DNA from: Clostridia bacterium
Lineage (GTDB): Bacteria; Bacillota; Clostridia; Oscillospirales; CAG-272
Assembly: GCA_017532025.1 (NCBI GenBank)
Contig: JAFXJX010000058.1
Location: 1-64,000, forward strand
Direction: 5' to 3'
DNA length: 64,000 nt
This document shows, piece by piece, positions 55,095-63,962 of this stretch. Position numbers and translations under genes: made by a program. The notes beneath the pieces were generated by a model, which searched no databases, was not told the DNA's origin, and saw nothing but the letters and a program-made list of their open reading frames with translations. Position 1 is the stretch's first letter, and every line of letters starts with the position of its first letter.

Positions 55095-56809
55095 TTACTT
55101 CAAATCCTTAGGCGTCACGTACGCCGTCCAATAGGTCGTGTAGGTTACAAAGCCGGGCTTTGCGCCTGCCGGCTTTTTGATATAGCGCACCTCGGTGTAG
55201 TCAACCGCCACACTCTCCCCGTCTGAAAGCGAGGAATGAAATGCCGCAAGTGCCGCCGCCTCGGTGAAATCCTTGGCATCCGGTTCATCTTTGCCGTCAA
55301 GAAACAAAATCACGTGAGAGCCGGGCGCATTCTTAACGTGGAACCACCAATCGCTTTTGGCTGCCACCTTGGTGGTAATGTGGTCGTTTTGCAGATTGTT
55401 TTTGCCGCACAAAAGGCGGTAGCCGCCGCTTGTCATGTATTCCAGCGGTTTGGACTTGATCGTCTTTGCCGCCGCGGCTTTTTTGATCTTCGAGCCATAG
55501 CCTGCCGAAAGCAGCTCGCGGCGAATCTCGTCAAGCTCACTCTGCCCCACAGCCCTTTCAAGCGAATCGGCAACTGTGTCAATATAGAGAAGCTCCTCGC
55601 GTGCCGCTTCAATCTGCAAGGCAAGCTCTTGTTCGGCATGCTTGGCTTTGTTGTACTTTTTGTAATAGCTTTGCGCGTTCTGCGCGGGTGCAAGACGCCC
55701 ATCGAGTGTAATCTCCACCTCGGGCATTTCCTCATCGTAATAGTCAATCACCTTGACCTTGGTCATGCCGCGCTTTAACTGATACATATTGGCGGTGATG
55801 AGATCGCCCACACGCTTGTATTCGTCTTTCTTCGCGCATTCGGCAAGTTCCGCCTCCTGCAAAGCAAGCTTTTTGGATAAACGCGCTTTGGCGTTCGTCA
55901 CAAGCTTGAACAAATCGGAGGCGCGCTTTTTCGAATGATCAAGGTTGTCTTTCTCGTCAAAAAATTCTTCGATCACTTCGGAGCAAGAATCCCTTTCCTC
56001 TATCCGAAAACCCTCACCGTACTGCCCAATCGGCATAAAGGAATAGGCAATCGGCTTGTTGCCCTCATACACAATCGTCGGGCGGTATTCGTTTTCTTCA
56101 GTTTTTCAGCAAAGGAAGAAAACACATCCCACACAAAGGCGGGCGATGAACCGATCCGTTCCACCGAGCGGCAAGCCAGCTCCCTTGCCACAAGGGACGA
56201 AATACCCATGTAGTTCGACGTAATAAACTTTTCAGTCGCCATATCGGGGGATTTGGCGGCACGCAAGAAGAACTCTTCCCTATCAAGCGCAAGCGGTGAC
56301 AGCTTATCCTGCTTCGGCGGCAATTCGTAAAACATACCGCCAAGAAGCTGTCGCTTGGTGCTTGTGGTAAAGTCCACGGGGCGAAGAACGCCAAGGATCT
56401 TTTTGTCCTTGTCGGTAAAGATCAGATTGCTGTATTTGCCCATGATCTCAGCATACATATACTTGGTTTCGTAAAAGCCCATCTCGTCGCGCGAATCGAA
56501 CGCAATCTCCACCACGCGCTCAAAATCCACCCGTCTGACAGACAGAATCTTCGCGCCTGTCAGGTGCTTTCTCGCCAGGGTGCAAAACAAAAACGGTGTG
56601 GGCGGATTTTCCTTCTGCCTTGTGACAAAACCGATGCGCGGATTGTTCGCACCCGCCGCAATCGAAAGGCGCAGATTCCCCTCCTTGGTATGAAGCGCCA
56701 GCACAAGCTCGTCTTTTTCGGGCTGATAGACCTTTTCCACTCGCGCGCCGCTGATTTTTTCATTGATCTCGTGGGCAACGGCGCCCACCATTCCTGCATC
56801 AAATGCCAT
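55095..56809 (-). pseudogene. rqcH: rqcH (NFACT/Rqc2 family), frameshifted
   Basis: Two frames together form one 571-residue NFACT protein. The N-terminal part (MAFDAGMVGAVAHEINEK, then DERVVE-type strands) reads from 56809 to about 56095. The rest, with VYEGNKPIAYSFMPIGQ, the coiled coil and the NFACT-R domain (KSDWWFHVKNAPGSHVIL), is one frame off. The total is 1715 nt; one added base gives 572 codons. The break is at the T5 run at 56102-56106 (A5 on the coding strand); an A6 run would restore ENEYRPTIVYEGNK. RqcH adds C-terminal alanine tails to stalled nascent chains. It may be a sequencing artefact, a real mutation or programmed shifting. Confidence 0.85.
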
Positions 56810-56825
56810 ATTGTTCTCTCTTTTC

Positions 56826-57509
56826 CTATACACGGTAGGCGGAAACGGCATAAAAGCGCCCCACCCGTTCAAAGCCCACACGACGGGCAATTTTGTTGGA
56901 TTTCGTATTGGTGTTGCGACAACAGTAAGCAACCGTGGCACCCTGTTCCAAAAGATACGCGGTGAGTGCCGCCACATTTGATTCGGCATACCTCTTACCA
57001 CGGTATGCAACAGCAGTTTCCACCGTTACTTCAAGACAGTTTGTGTTTTCGAGCGTTTCATTTACCGTGGCAATCGAAACAACCTCGTCTTCACGAACCG
57101 TAACAAACGCAACAATGCTTTTGGCTAAAAGCTCCGAAAGTGCAAAGGTCGTGCGGTTGTTCACTTTTTCGGCAATCTCTTGTGTCAAAAGACAGGTGCT
57201 ATCCTGAATCAAGGAAGTATCGATTGCTTCCCTGTCCTTGGCTTCGTAAGAATAATAATACCGCGTTGCACCCTTTTTATCACGTGCATATCCGTGCGCT
57301 TCAATGTAATCATCAAGAGACGCCGAAAGGCTCGCAAGTGCCTTTTCGGTAAAATACCGCCCTTGGAAATTCTTTTCAAACAAACGAGCTTCCTTACGAA
57401 TCCCCGAGTAGATTTCAAAAGAAACTTCCCCACGGTATTCTTCCATCAAAAACGGTACAATGGCAGGATACCCTGCGGCAAAAATCTTTTTGTCATTTTC
57501 AACTCTCAT
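56826..57509 (-). CDS. GNAT family N-acetyltransferase
   Basis: This 227-residue protein has a C-terminal acetyltransferase fold (about residues 110-225), with VREDEVVSIATVNETLE, LEVTVETAVAYRGKRYAES (the acetyl-CoA pyrophosphate site near 170) and NIARRVGFERVG near the end. The N-terminal half is not typical and may bind a partner or substrate. The substrate is unknown. GAGGGGGG lies 7 nt before the ATG at 57509. It precedes rqcH by 16 bp and could share its transcript. Confidence 0.85.
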   Translation of the reverse strand: MRVENDKKIFAAGYPAIVPFLMEEYRGEVSFEIYSGIRKEARLFEKNFQGRYFTEKALASLSASLDDYIEAHGYARDKKGATRYYYSYEAKDREAIDTSLIQDSTCLLTQEIAEKVNNRTTFALSELLAKSIVAFVTVREDEVVSIATVNETLENTNCLEVTVETAVAYRGKRYAESNVAALTAYLLEQGATVAYCCRNTNTKSNKIARRVGFERVGRFYAVSAYRV

Positions 57510-57534
57510 GGATATCCCCCCTCGTTACAGTATC

Positions 57535-57563
57535 AGTATAAACTATTTTGCTTGATATTTCAA
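57535..57563 (-). promoter_or_regulatory. Promoter of the GNAT gene
   Basis: Minus strand: TTGAAA (57558-57563), 17-bp spacer, TATACT (57535-57540). Confidence 0.7.
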
Positions 57564-57573
57564 GTCAAAACAA

Positions 57574-57605
57574 GAAAAAGCCATCTCTTGTGAGATAGCT
57601 TTTTC
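57574..57605 (-). terminator. Terminator of the first GLUG-MBL gene
   Basis: GAAAAAGCCATCTC pairs with GAGATAGCTTTTTC (one mismatch), 8 bp after the stop, with a T-run on the minus strand. Confidence 0.8.
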
Positions 57606-57612
57606 GAATTAA

Positions 57613-60456
57613 TCACTGTTGGTCGTATCTGGGCAGCGCTGTTGCCACAATCTCGCCGTTTTCCACAACAAACTTGTATGTGTACTTGTGCGCGAAAAAT
57701 TCTTGACTTGCATATTTCATCACCGACTCATACTTACCGGTGTTACCCACCTTGGCATTGTAAGCCGACTGCGGGAAGATGGCAATATCCGCATCAATGA
57801 CAGGATACAGGTTGTCAAGATAGTTAAAGCAGTGATGCGAAACCTGAACAACATCGCTCTTCAGGAAAGCTCTGGTGTGTATTGACAAAATTGCGCTTTC
57901 AGCAACACCGCTGATGTCGGCAAGAAGCATGATTGTCTTGCCGTCCATCGTGATTTTGAGAACGGTGGAAGTAGAGTTAAAGTCACCGATCTCGCTGGTA
58001 CCGTTCGCCGCAACCGCATCCTCGTGTGTGTAAACCACTTCCATGGTAACACCCGCCAAGTTCAATACCTCGCCTGTGTGAAGCTTGTGATAAGGAACAT
58101 TAGGAAAATATCTGTTAATGGTATTCTTCAAGGTAAAGGTATTGCTGTCGTAGCCACTGCCAAGCACCTGATAGGACGGGAAATTGTAGGTAACCGACTG
58201 AAGATCGATCTTCGTTCTGTACTCGCCAATGAAATCGCTTGCCAAACGGACGTGGTCACCGTGCGCGTGTGTGAAGTACCACATGGCAATTTCCACTTTT
58301 TCATCTTCAGGCGTGCCTGTAATTTCACGCAAAAACTTCATCAAACCGGCACGGGAAGCTCTTGTGGACTGTGTTTCGTGACCCGAGTCAACGATAATAA
58401 CCTTGTTATCAGGCGTCTTGATGATGTACAGCATACCGCAGTTGATACTGCCCGATTCGGTATATTGAACAGGATCGTAACCTGCCTTGTTGTTTTCGGT
58501 ATAGTTGATCGAATACTGATAGAATTCGGTCGTTTCGCCATCCTTCTTTCCGTAATCATAGGTGATTTCGGAAAGAGGATCGCTTGAATTATCGGTAATC
58601 ACTCTGGTTTCGCGGGATCTTCTGTTATAGTAGAGATACAGAAGCGAGCCAAACTTCGAATAGGTATAATAATCGTCGCCGTCAAGTGTTGTTTTGGAAA
58701 CAAAAGCGAAGCCGTTCTCAGGAAGGCTTGCCACGTATGCTTCCAGCTTTTCCTTTGTGGTAGACGTGATCACCGTCATGTAGGAATCTTCTTCGGTAAA
58801 ATCGGTACGGTCAGACATAAGACCGGGACCGCAGTTATACACAGCACTCACTTTGCCAAGCACCGAAAGATCGGGGAGCGACTCGATTGTCAAAGGCTCG
58901 GTGTGACCCTCTACTGTAACAGGTTCAAGATATACCGTACCGCTTACGGCATCGGTAATTGTCAACTCAGCCGTGCCCCATACACCCACGGGAATATCGG
59001 TAATCACACAGCCGAAGAGGGCGCAACCCTGTGCCGCAAAATAGTTTTCACCACCTGCCCTGGCAGCACCGTAGAGTGCAAGATTACTGTTTTCTCCACC
59101 AAGCTTACCGCTGTAAGATTTGATCACGGAACCGACAAAATCCTTGAACTGAATCGAAACAGTTACCGAAGTGTCAAAATCGCAGTTGGTCACAATCACA
59201 AAACGGATGGCTTGCTTATCTCCGTCATCACGGATAGAAATGTACGCTTCGAATAAATCATCTGTCTTCAAGGAGCTCACGGGAAGCCCGGTTGACTTGT
59301 CGATCGTACAAAGATCGTATTGATCATATTCCACGCCGCCGAGGGTAAAAGTCTTTTCAAACTGCAAAGAATCCGAAACATAGCTGTTTACCGCTTCCAC
59401 GTCTGTGCTGCAAAGCTTGCCTGTTTTGGAAAAATCAACCGACGAAACGCAAGTCAGAACAGCGTCGTTGCCAAAACCGCAAAGTCCGCCAACTTTCTCA
59501 GCTTTGATCTCGCCGTAGTTTGCACAAGAAGTCATCTCTGCATGATCAAGAATACCGCCAACAATACCGCCCGCATTCACAAGCGCCGTCACAGCACTCT
59601 TATTGACGCAGTATTGAATTTCGTTAGAGCCTGAGCAGCTGATACCGAGAATACCGCCCACATAGTCCTGACCGTTTGTGATCTTGGAATCAACCGTGCC
59701 TGCGCTAAAACAGTTTTTCAAGTAAATTCCCGCCTGCGATTCATTTCCGAGAATACCGCCAATCCACGCGGTCCTTCCGGAAACACCGCCTGTCACGATA
59801 AGCTTGCCACCGAAATGACAACCTTCAAAGGTGATGGCACTGCCGTTTGGATTGCTCCAACCGACAATACCGCCGATGCCGGCATCATCGCCGATCCATT
59901 CCACCTCGTATTCACCGTGATACTGACAGTCGGTAAACGAGTTCTTGCCCTTGATGTATCCAAAAAGACCACCTGCGTTGATGTTGGAAACCTTCGATTT
60001 GATGTTCACGTACGAAACAAGACCGATAGCGGTAGCACCCGAAGCGTTCAGCGCAAAGGATGCACTTTTTCTGGCGATATCATTGTTTGAAATCGCAGTC
60101 GCATCAATCTCACCGCGAAGGGTCAGGTTGGTAACCGTTCCGTTGAACTGTTGGAAGGGTGTTTTGTTAATACCCGAAATCGTTTTTCCGTTTCCGTCAA
60201 ACACACCCTTGAATTCTTTTGTCAACATCGGAAGCTTGCCGTCCACGTCAATATCGTTCAGCAGTTTGATCGTACAGGAGTCCGAAACCGTCCCTACTTC
60301 TATGTCTGCAAAGAGCTTGGTCAACTGTGCGGCATTTTCAACCGTAATAACATCCGTTTCGGCTGTGTCCGCGCCAAATACTGCAAGTGAAAGCAGCATC
60401 GTAGCCAAGACAGCAATGATCACTGCCCAAACTGTCATACGAAACCATCTTTTCAT
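57613..60456 (-). CDS. Secreted GLUG-repeat/metallo-beta-lactamase-fold protein (paralogue 1)
   Basis: This 947-residue protein has a signal peptide (VIIAVLATMLLSLAVFGA, residues 12-29). Residues 35-370 contain about six GLUG-type repeats (for example AGGLFGYIKGKNSFTDCQYH, VGGILGI, AGGIVGGILDHAEMTSCANY) likely to form a beta-helix. Residues 375-540 are beta-rich and 545-665 form a mixed alpha/beta module (YNCGPGLMSD; YVASLPENGFAFVSKTTLDG). The C-terminal MBL domain (about 680-930) keeps THAHGDH at 729-735, an Asp near 847 (MLLADISG) and a His pair near 874 (QVSHHC), so metal binding is probably intact. No anchor is seen. The gene has its own promoter and leader. Function unknown: substrate could be an extracellular ester, phosphodiester or nucleotide. 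Confidence 0.9.
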   Translation of the reverse strand: MKRWFRMTVWAVIIAVLATMLLSLAVFGADTAETDVITVENAAQLTKLFADIEVGTVSDSCTIKLLNDIDVDGKLPMLTKEFKGVFDGNGKTISGINKTPFQQFNGTVTNLTLRGEIDATAISNNDIARKSASFALNASGATAIGLVSYVNIKSKVSNINAGGLFGYIKGKNSFTDCQYHGEYEVEWIGDDAGIGGIVGWSNPNGSAITFEGCHFGGKLIVTGGVSGRTAWIGGILGNESQAGIYLKNCFSAGTVDSKITNGQDYVGGILGISCSGSNEIQYCVNKSAVTALVNAGGIVGGILDHAEMTSCANYGEIKAEKVGGLCGFGNDAVLTCVSSVDFSKTGKLCSTDVEAVNSYVSDSLQFEKTFTLGGVEYDQYDLCTIDKSTGLPVSSLKTDDLFEAYISIRDDGDKQAIRFVIVTNCDFDTSVTVSIQFKDFVGSVIKSYSGKLGGENSNLALYGAARAGGENYFAAQGCALFGCVITDIPVGVWGTAELTITDAVSGTVYLEPVTVEGHTEPLTIESLPDLSVLGKVSAVYNCGPGLMSDRTDFTEEDSYMTVITSTTKEKLEAYVASLPENGFAFVSKTTLDGDDYYTYSKFGSLLYLYYNRRSRETRVITDNSSDPLSEITYDYGKKDGETTEFYQYSINYTENNKAGYDPVQYTESGSINCGMLYIIKTPDNKVIIVDSGHETQSTRASRAGLMKFLREITGTPEDEKVEIAMWYFTHAHGDHVRLASDFIGEYRTKIDLQSVTYNFPSYQVLGSGYDSNTFTLKNTINRYFPNVPYHKLHTGEVLNLAGVTMEVVYTHEDAVAANGTSEIGDFNSTSTVLKITMDGKTIMLLADISGVAESAILSIHTRAFLKSDVVQVSHHCFNYLDNLYPVIDADIAIFPQSAYNAKVGNTGKYESVMKYASQEFFAHKYTYKFVVENGEIVATALPRYDQQ

Positions 60457-60466
60457 ATCATTTTTC

Positions 60467-60488
60467 GCCGAATTCCATCGGCTTCCCC
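60467..60488 (-). promoter_or_regulatory. SD-hairpin-start leader of paralogue 1
   Basis: The Shine-Dalgarno GGGGAAG (60482-60488) is 25 nt from the ATG. A hairpin GCCGA-loop-TCGGC (60467-60482) lies between, leaving about 10 nt of unpaired spacing. A mini-ORF starting at 60478 (MEFGEK) ends 1 base before the real ATG. Confidence 0.6.
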
Positions 60489-60506
60489 TTTATAGAATGA
60501 TAGTTA

Positions 60507-60536
60507 ATTATACCATAAAACAAGCTTTCTTGTCAA
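60507..60536 (-). promoter_or_regulatory. Promoter of paralogue 1
   Basis: Minus strand: TTGACA (60531-60536), 18-bp spacer, TATAAT (60507-60512), followed by TAAC. Confidence 0.85.
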
Positions 60537-60539
60537 TGA

Positions 60540-60576
60540 AAAAAGCTGAAACCGCTTTTAGCAGTTTCAGCTTTTT
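60540..60576 (-). terminator. Terminator of paralogue 2
   Basis: AAAAAGCTGAAAC pairs with GTTTCAGCTTTTT, 6 bp after the stop and only a few bases ahead of the promoter of paralogue 1. Confidence 0.9.
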
Positions 60577-60582
60577 GTCAGA

Positions 60583-63444
60583 TTATTTTTGGTCGTATCT
60601 CGGGATCGCGGTTGACTTGATCACACCGTCTTCTACGGTAAACTTATAGGTCCACTTGTGTGCGAAATAGGTTTCGGTAGCATAATTCGTAGCTGACTTA
60701 TACTGGTGAACGCAATCGCCCTTGGCTATTTTCTTCGACTGCGGGAACACAACGATCTGAGGCTGGATCATATCATACACTTTCTTGATATTGTTGTATC
60801 CGTGGTGAGCCGCCTGCATCAGATCACTCTTCATATATTCCGCGCTATGAAACTCAACGATCGCATTTTCAGCACAGGTGAAAATATCACCGAGGATCAT
60901 GAAGGTCTTTCCGTCTATGGTAAATCTGACTACGGTAGAAGTGGAGTTAAAGTCATCGATGATCTCTGTCTTACCGTTCGTTCCAACTCCATCCTCATGT
61001 GTATATATTACCTCTATACCAATGCCGCCCAAACTAAACGCTTCACCTGTATGAAGTTTGTGGTACAGTACGTCGGGGTAAAGTCTGTTGATCGTTTCCT
61101 TCAAAGTAAATGTGTTGCCGTCGTATTCAATCGGAATCACCTGATACGAGGGGAAATTGAAGATAACCGATTCCAGCTCGATCTGTCTACTGTATGTCGA
61201 AAGGATATCACGTGCCGCAGCTACGTGGTCTCCGTGTGCGTGCGTGAAGAACCATGTAGCAATTTTCACCTTTTCGTTTTCAGGTGTTCCTGTGATTTCG
61301 TGCAGGAAGCTCATAAGATGCTTCTTGGCAAGAGCAGACAGCTGCGAAGAGAAGCCGCCATCGATCATAATGATCTTGTTATCAGCAGCCTTGAGAATAT
61401 ACATCATGCCGCAGTTCATGCCGCCGCTTTCCGTATATGTAACCGGATCAAAACCTTTCTGATCATTCATGGTATAGTTGATCGAATACTGATAGAACTC
61501 TGCCTTTTCGCCTTCCTTGGGAATGTAATCGTACGAAATTTTCTGGAGCGAATCACTCGAATTGTCGACGATCACACGGATCTCATTCACACGGTGGCTG
61601 TAATAGATATACACATACGAACCGTATTTGGCATAGGTGTAATAGTCGTCTCCGTCAAATGTTGTCTTGGAAACAAAGGTGAAGCCGGCAGCCGAAAGGC
61701 CTTCGACATATTTTTCAAACTTTTCTTTCGATGTATTGGAGATTACCTTCAGGAAGGAATCCTCCTCGGTATAGCCACCCTGATCGGACATAAGACCGGG
61801 ACCGCAGTTATAGGCTTCGCTGACAGTGCCAAGAGCAGAAAGATCGGGAAGCGATTCGATTTTCAAATACTCTTTATAGCCATCGATTTTAACCGGCTCG
61901 AGGTACTCAGTGCCGTTTGCGGTATCGGTAACCGTCAATTCCACTTCACCCCAAACGCCCTTAGGAACATCCGTGATCACACAGCCAAACAATGCAAAAC
62001 CTTCTGCCGCAAAGTAGTTCTCTCCGCTTGCCGCAACAGAAGAATAGAGCGTCAGATCACTGTTTTGGGGAGCAAGCTTACCCGTATAGGTCTTGAGCAC
62101 TTTATTACCATAATCCTTAAACTTTACCGAAAGCGTTATGGATGAAGATTGACAAGTACCGTTTGTTGCAATCACAAAACGGAACGCCTCTGTAGCACCG
62201 TCATCACGAACCGAAACAAAAGCTTCAAACATTTTGGTTGTTTTCAGCGTATGGATCAAACGTCCGGTTTCTTTCTCGATGGTACCAACATTGTATACCT
62301 CGTATTCAAGATTACCCAGCGTAAAGGTTCTTTCCAAGCTAACATCTTTGGAGGTAAAACTGCTGTTGCTTACAAAATCGGTACTGCAGATCTTGTTGTC
62401 AGCCTCGGAGAAATCGTAGGAAGAGAAGCAGGTAAACGTATAACCTTTTCCGCTGCCGCAGAATTCACCCACATTGGCAGCCTTTACATCTCCGTGATTG
62501 GTGCAGCTCGTAATCTTGCTGTTTGCGGCAACACCGCCGAGAATACCGCCGGCATTCTTTACCGCTGTAACAGTGCTCTTGTTGGAGCAAAATTCAATTG
62601 TATTCTGATTGGTTTGGCTGATTCCGAAAATACCGCCGACAAAATCGTCCCCTGCTGCAACCGAAGAGGTGATCGTGCCGTTGCTGACACAGTCTCTCAA
62701 AGCAGCCGATGCACTTGCACTTTGTCCGAGAATACCGCCAACTAAAATCTTTGTGTTGTTAGCGCCGCCGGTAACCTCGATCTTGCCGCCAAAATAACAT
62801 CTGTTAACCAAAAGGGTAAGTCCTTCAGGCTTGTAAAAACCGAGAATACCGCCAACAGCGCCATTTGCCTGACCCCAATCGACTTTGCATTCGCCATAGT
62901 ATGCGCAGTTTTCAAAAGTACCCTTTCCCAAAGCAGAACCGACAATGCCGCCTACATACCAAACGTCAGATTTCACATCGAGGTCAACGTACGAGACAAC
63001 ATTCGTCAGGGTTGCTTGATATGCATTCAGTGCAAAAGACGCCGCTTTGGGCTGTTTGTCAGTACCCTGTTCGGCAGTTGTATCAATCTTACCGCGAAGG
63101 GTCAGATTCTTTGCCGTACCGTTAAAGTTCAAAAAGAGCGGATTGGAAATGCCCGAAATGGTTTTGCCGTTACCGTCAAACACACCGGTAAAGGACTTTT
63201 TCACCATCGGGAGCTTTCCGTCCACATCGACATCGTTTGCCAATTTGATTTTGGCAGATACAGGAACCGATGTACCGATATGCTCAAACAGCCATATCAA
63301 TTCTTCCGCGTTTTCCGCGGTATAAACATCGTCCACGGGTGTTACCGATGCCGTACTCGCACCGAATACCGTCACAGAAAGCAGCAACATGGCAAGGATA
63401 GCAACCGCAACTGCCATAACTGTAAGTCGTAACTTTGTTTTCAT
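60583..63444 (-). CDS. Secreted GLUG-repeat/metallo-beta-lactamase-fold protein (paralogue 2)
   Basis: This 953-residue homologue has the same order: signal peptide (VAVAILAMLLLSVTVFGA), GLUG-type repeats (VGGIVGSALGKGTFENCAYY, VGGILGQS, AGGILGGVAANSKITSCTNH), beta region, YNCGPGLMSD module and MBL domain. THAHGDH is at 734-740, the metal Asp near 853 (MILGDIF) and the His pair near 880 (AAHHGYNN). The proteins match along their whole length, so the genes arose by tandem duplication. Different residues at the second metal site (SHHC versus AHHG) suggest some divergence. Independent promoter, terminator and leader. Function unknown. Confidence 0.9.
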   Translation of the reverse strand: MKTKLRLTVMAVAVAILAMLLLSVTVFGASTASVTPVDDVYTAENAEELIWLFEHIGTSVPVSAKIKLANDVDVDGKLPMVKKSFTGVFDGNGKTISGISNPLFLNFNGTAKNLTLRGKIDTTAEQGTDKQPKAASFALNAYQATLTNVVSYVDLDVKSDVWYVGGIVGSALGKGTFENCAYYGECKVDWGQANGAVGGILGFYKPEGLTLLVNRCYFGGKIEVTGGANNTKILVGGILGQSASASAALRDCVSNGTITSSVAAGDDFVGGIFGISQTNQNTIEFCSNKSTVTAVKNAGGILGGVAANSKITSCTNHGDVKAANVGEFCGSGKGYTFTCFSSYDFSEADNKICSTDFVSNSSFTSKDVSLERTFTLGNLEYEVYNVGTIEKETGRLIHTLKTTKMFEAFVSVRDDGATEAFRFVIATNGTCQSSSITLSVKFKDYGNKVLKTYTGKLAPQNSDLTLYSSVAASGENYFAAEGFALFGCVITDVPKGVWGEVELTVTDTANGTEYLEPVKIDGYKEYLKIESLPDLSALGTVSEAYNCGPGLMSDQGGYTEEDSFLKVISNTSKEKFEKYVEGLSAAGFTFVSKTTFDGDDYYTYAKYGSYVYIYYSHRVNEIRVIVDNSSDSLQKISYDYIPKEGEKAEFYQYSINYTMNDQKGFDPVTYTESGGMNCGMMYILKAADNKIIMIDGGFSSQLSALAKKHLMSFLHEITGTPENEKVKIATWFFTHAHGDHVAAARDILSTYSRQIELESVIFNFPSYQVIPIEYDGNTFTLKETINRLYPDVLYHKLHTGEAFSLGGIGIEVIYTHEDGVGTNGKTEIIDDFNSTSTVVRFTIDGKTFMILGDIFTCAENAIVEFHSAEYMKSDLMQAAHHGYNNIKKVYDMIQPQIVVFPQSKKIAKGDCVHQYKSATNYATETYFAHKWTYKFTVEDGVIKSTAIPRYDQK

Positions 63445-63457
63445 AGTGTTGTCTTTA

Positions 63458-63481
63458 GCCGAAAAATTCGGCCTCCTCCTT
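63458..63481 (-). promoter_or_regulatory. SD-hairpin-start leader of paralogue 2
   Basis: The Shine-Dalgarno AAGGAGGAGG (63472-63481) is about 28 nt from the ATG at 63444, separated by the hairpin GCCGAA-AAA-TTCGGC (63458-63472), leaving about 13 nt unpaired. Confidence 0.6.
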
Positions 63482-63496
63482 AATCAAGTATGGTTA

Positions 63497-63526
63497 ATTA
63501 TAACATATTCCCTACCCTTTTGTCAA
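63497..63526 (-). promoter_or_regulatory. Promoter of paralogue 2
   Basis: Minus strand: TTGACA (63521-63526), 18-bp spacer, TATAAT (63497-63502), followed by TAACCAT. Confidence 0.85.
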
Positions 63527-63550
63527 TACAACAATATCACAATCAACAAA

Positions 63551-63584
63551 AAAAACCGAAACCGCAAGAGCAGTTCCGTTTTTT
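63551..63584 (-). terminator. Imperfect terminator after the glycosidase fragment
   Basis: AAAAACCGAAAC pairs imperfectly with GTTCCGTTTTT; T-run on the minus strand. Confidence 0.5.
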
Positions 63585-63588
63585 CGGA

Positions 63589-63905
63589 TTACGGGTTTTG
63601 ACAAACCTCATAGCGTGCGTAGAGAAGCAAAACGGTCGCAACACCCGTTGGCATGATCACATCGTGATCAAAATAATCTTTATCCCAGAAATCGGTGCCA
63701 GGCGCGCAGAAGCCGACCAACATACCAGGATTTGAAAATCGGATTGCGCTTCATACCATTATTATCAAACATAAGCGATCTTGCCGCCGTTGCCGTTGTT
63801 TTCAACTCGGCCTTGTAGCGCGCATCTCCCATGATCTCGTAAAGAAGCGCTGCGGTGGAGATCATCGTACCTTGGTCGTAAGCGGGTCGGCACGGGTCAA
63901 GATTT
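63589..63905 (-). pseudogene. Truncated, frameshifted glycoside-hydrolase-like fragment
   Basis: The minus strand encodes AYDQGTMISTAALLYEIMGD (from about 63875), typical of alpha-toroid hydrolases such as GH76-like enzymes. The frame breaks in a T4 run near 63740: frame one gives GMKRNPI, the shifted frame SNPGMLVGFCAPGTDFWDKD and ends ARYEVCQNP. The upstream part is missing: the frame meets a stop at 63923. It is a 3' remnant. Family naming is tentative; that it is broken is clear. Confidence 0.65.
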
Positions 63906-63933
63906 GAAATCCTTTTTATTTTTCAAAAAAAGA

Positions 63934-63962
63934 TTGAAATTTCGACAAAAGTATGCTATACT
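63934..63962 (+). promoter_or_regulatory. Promoter pointing out of the window
   Basis: TTGAAA (63934-63939), 17-bp spacer, TATACT (63957-63962), followed by an AAAGG near 63990. It would drive a gene starting just beyond 64000. Confidence 0.65.
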
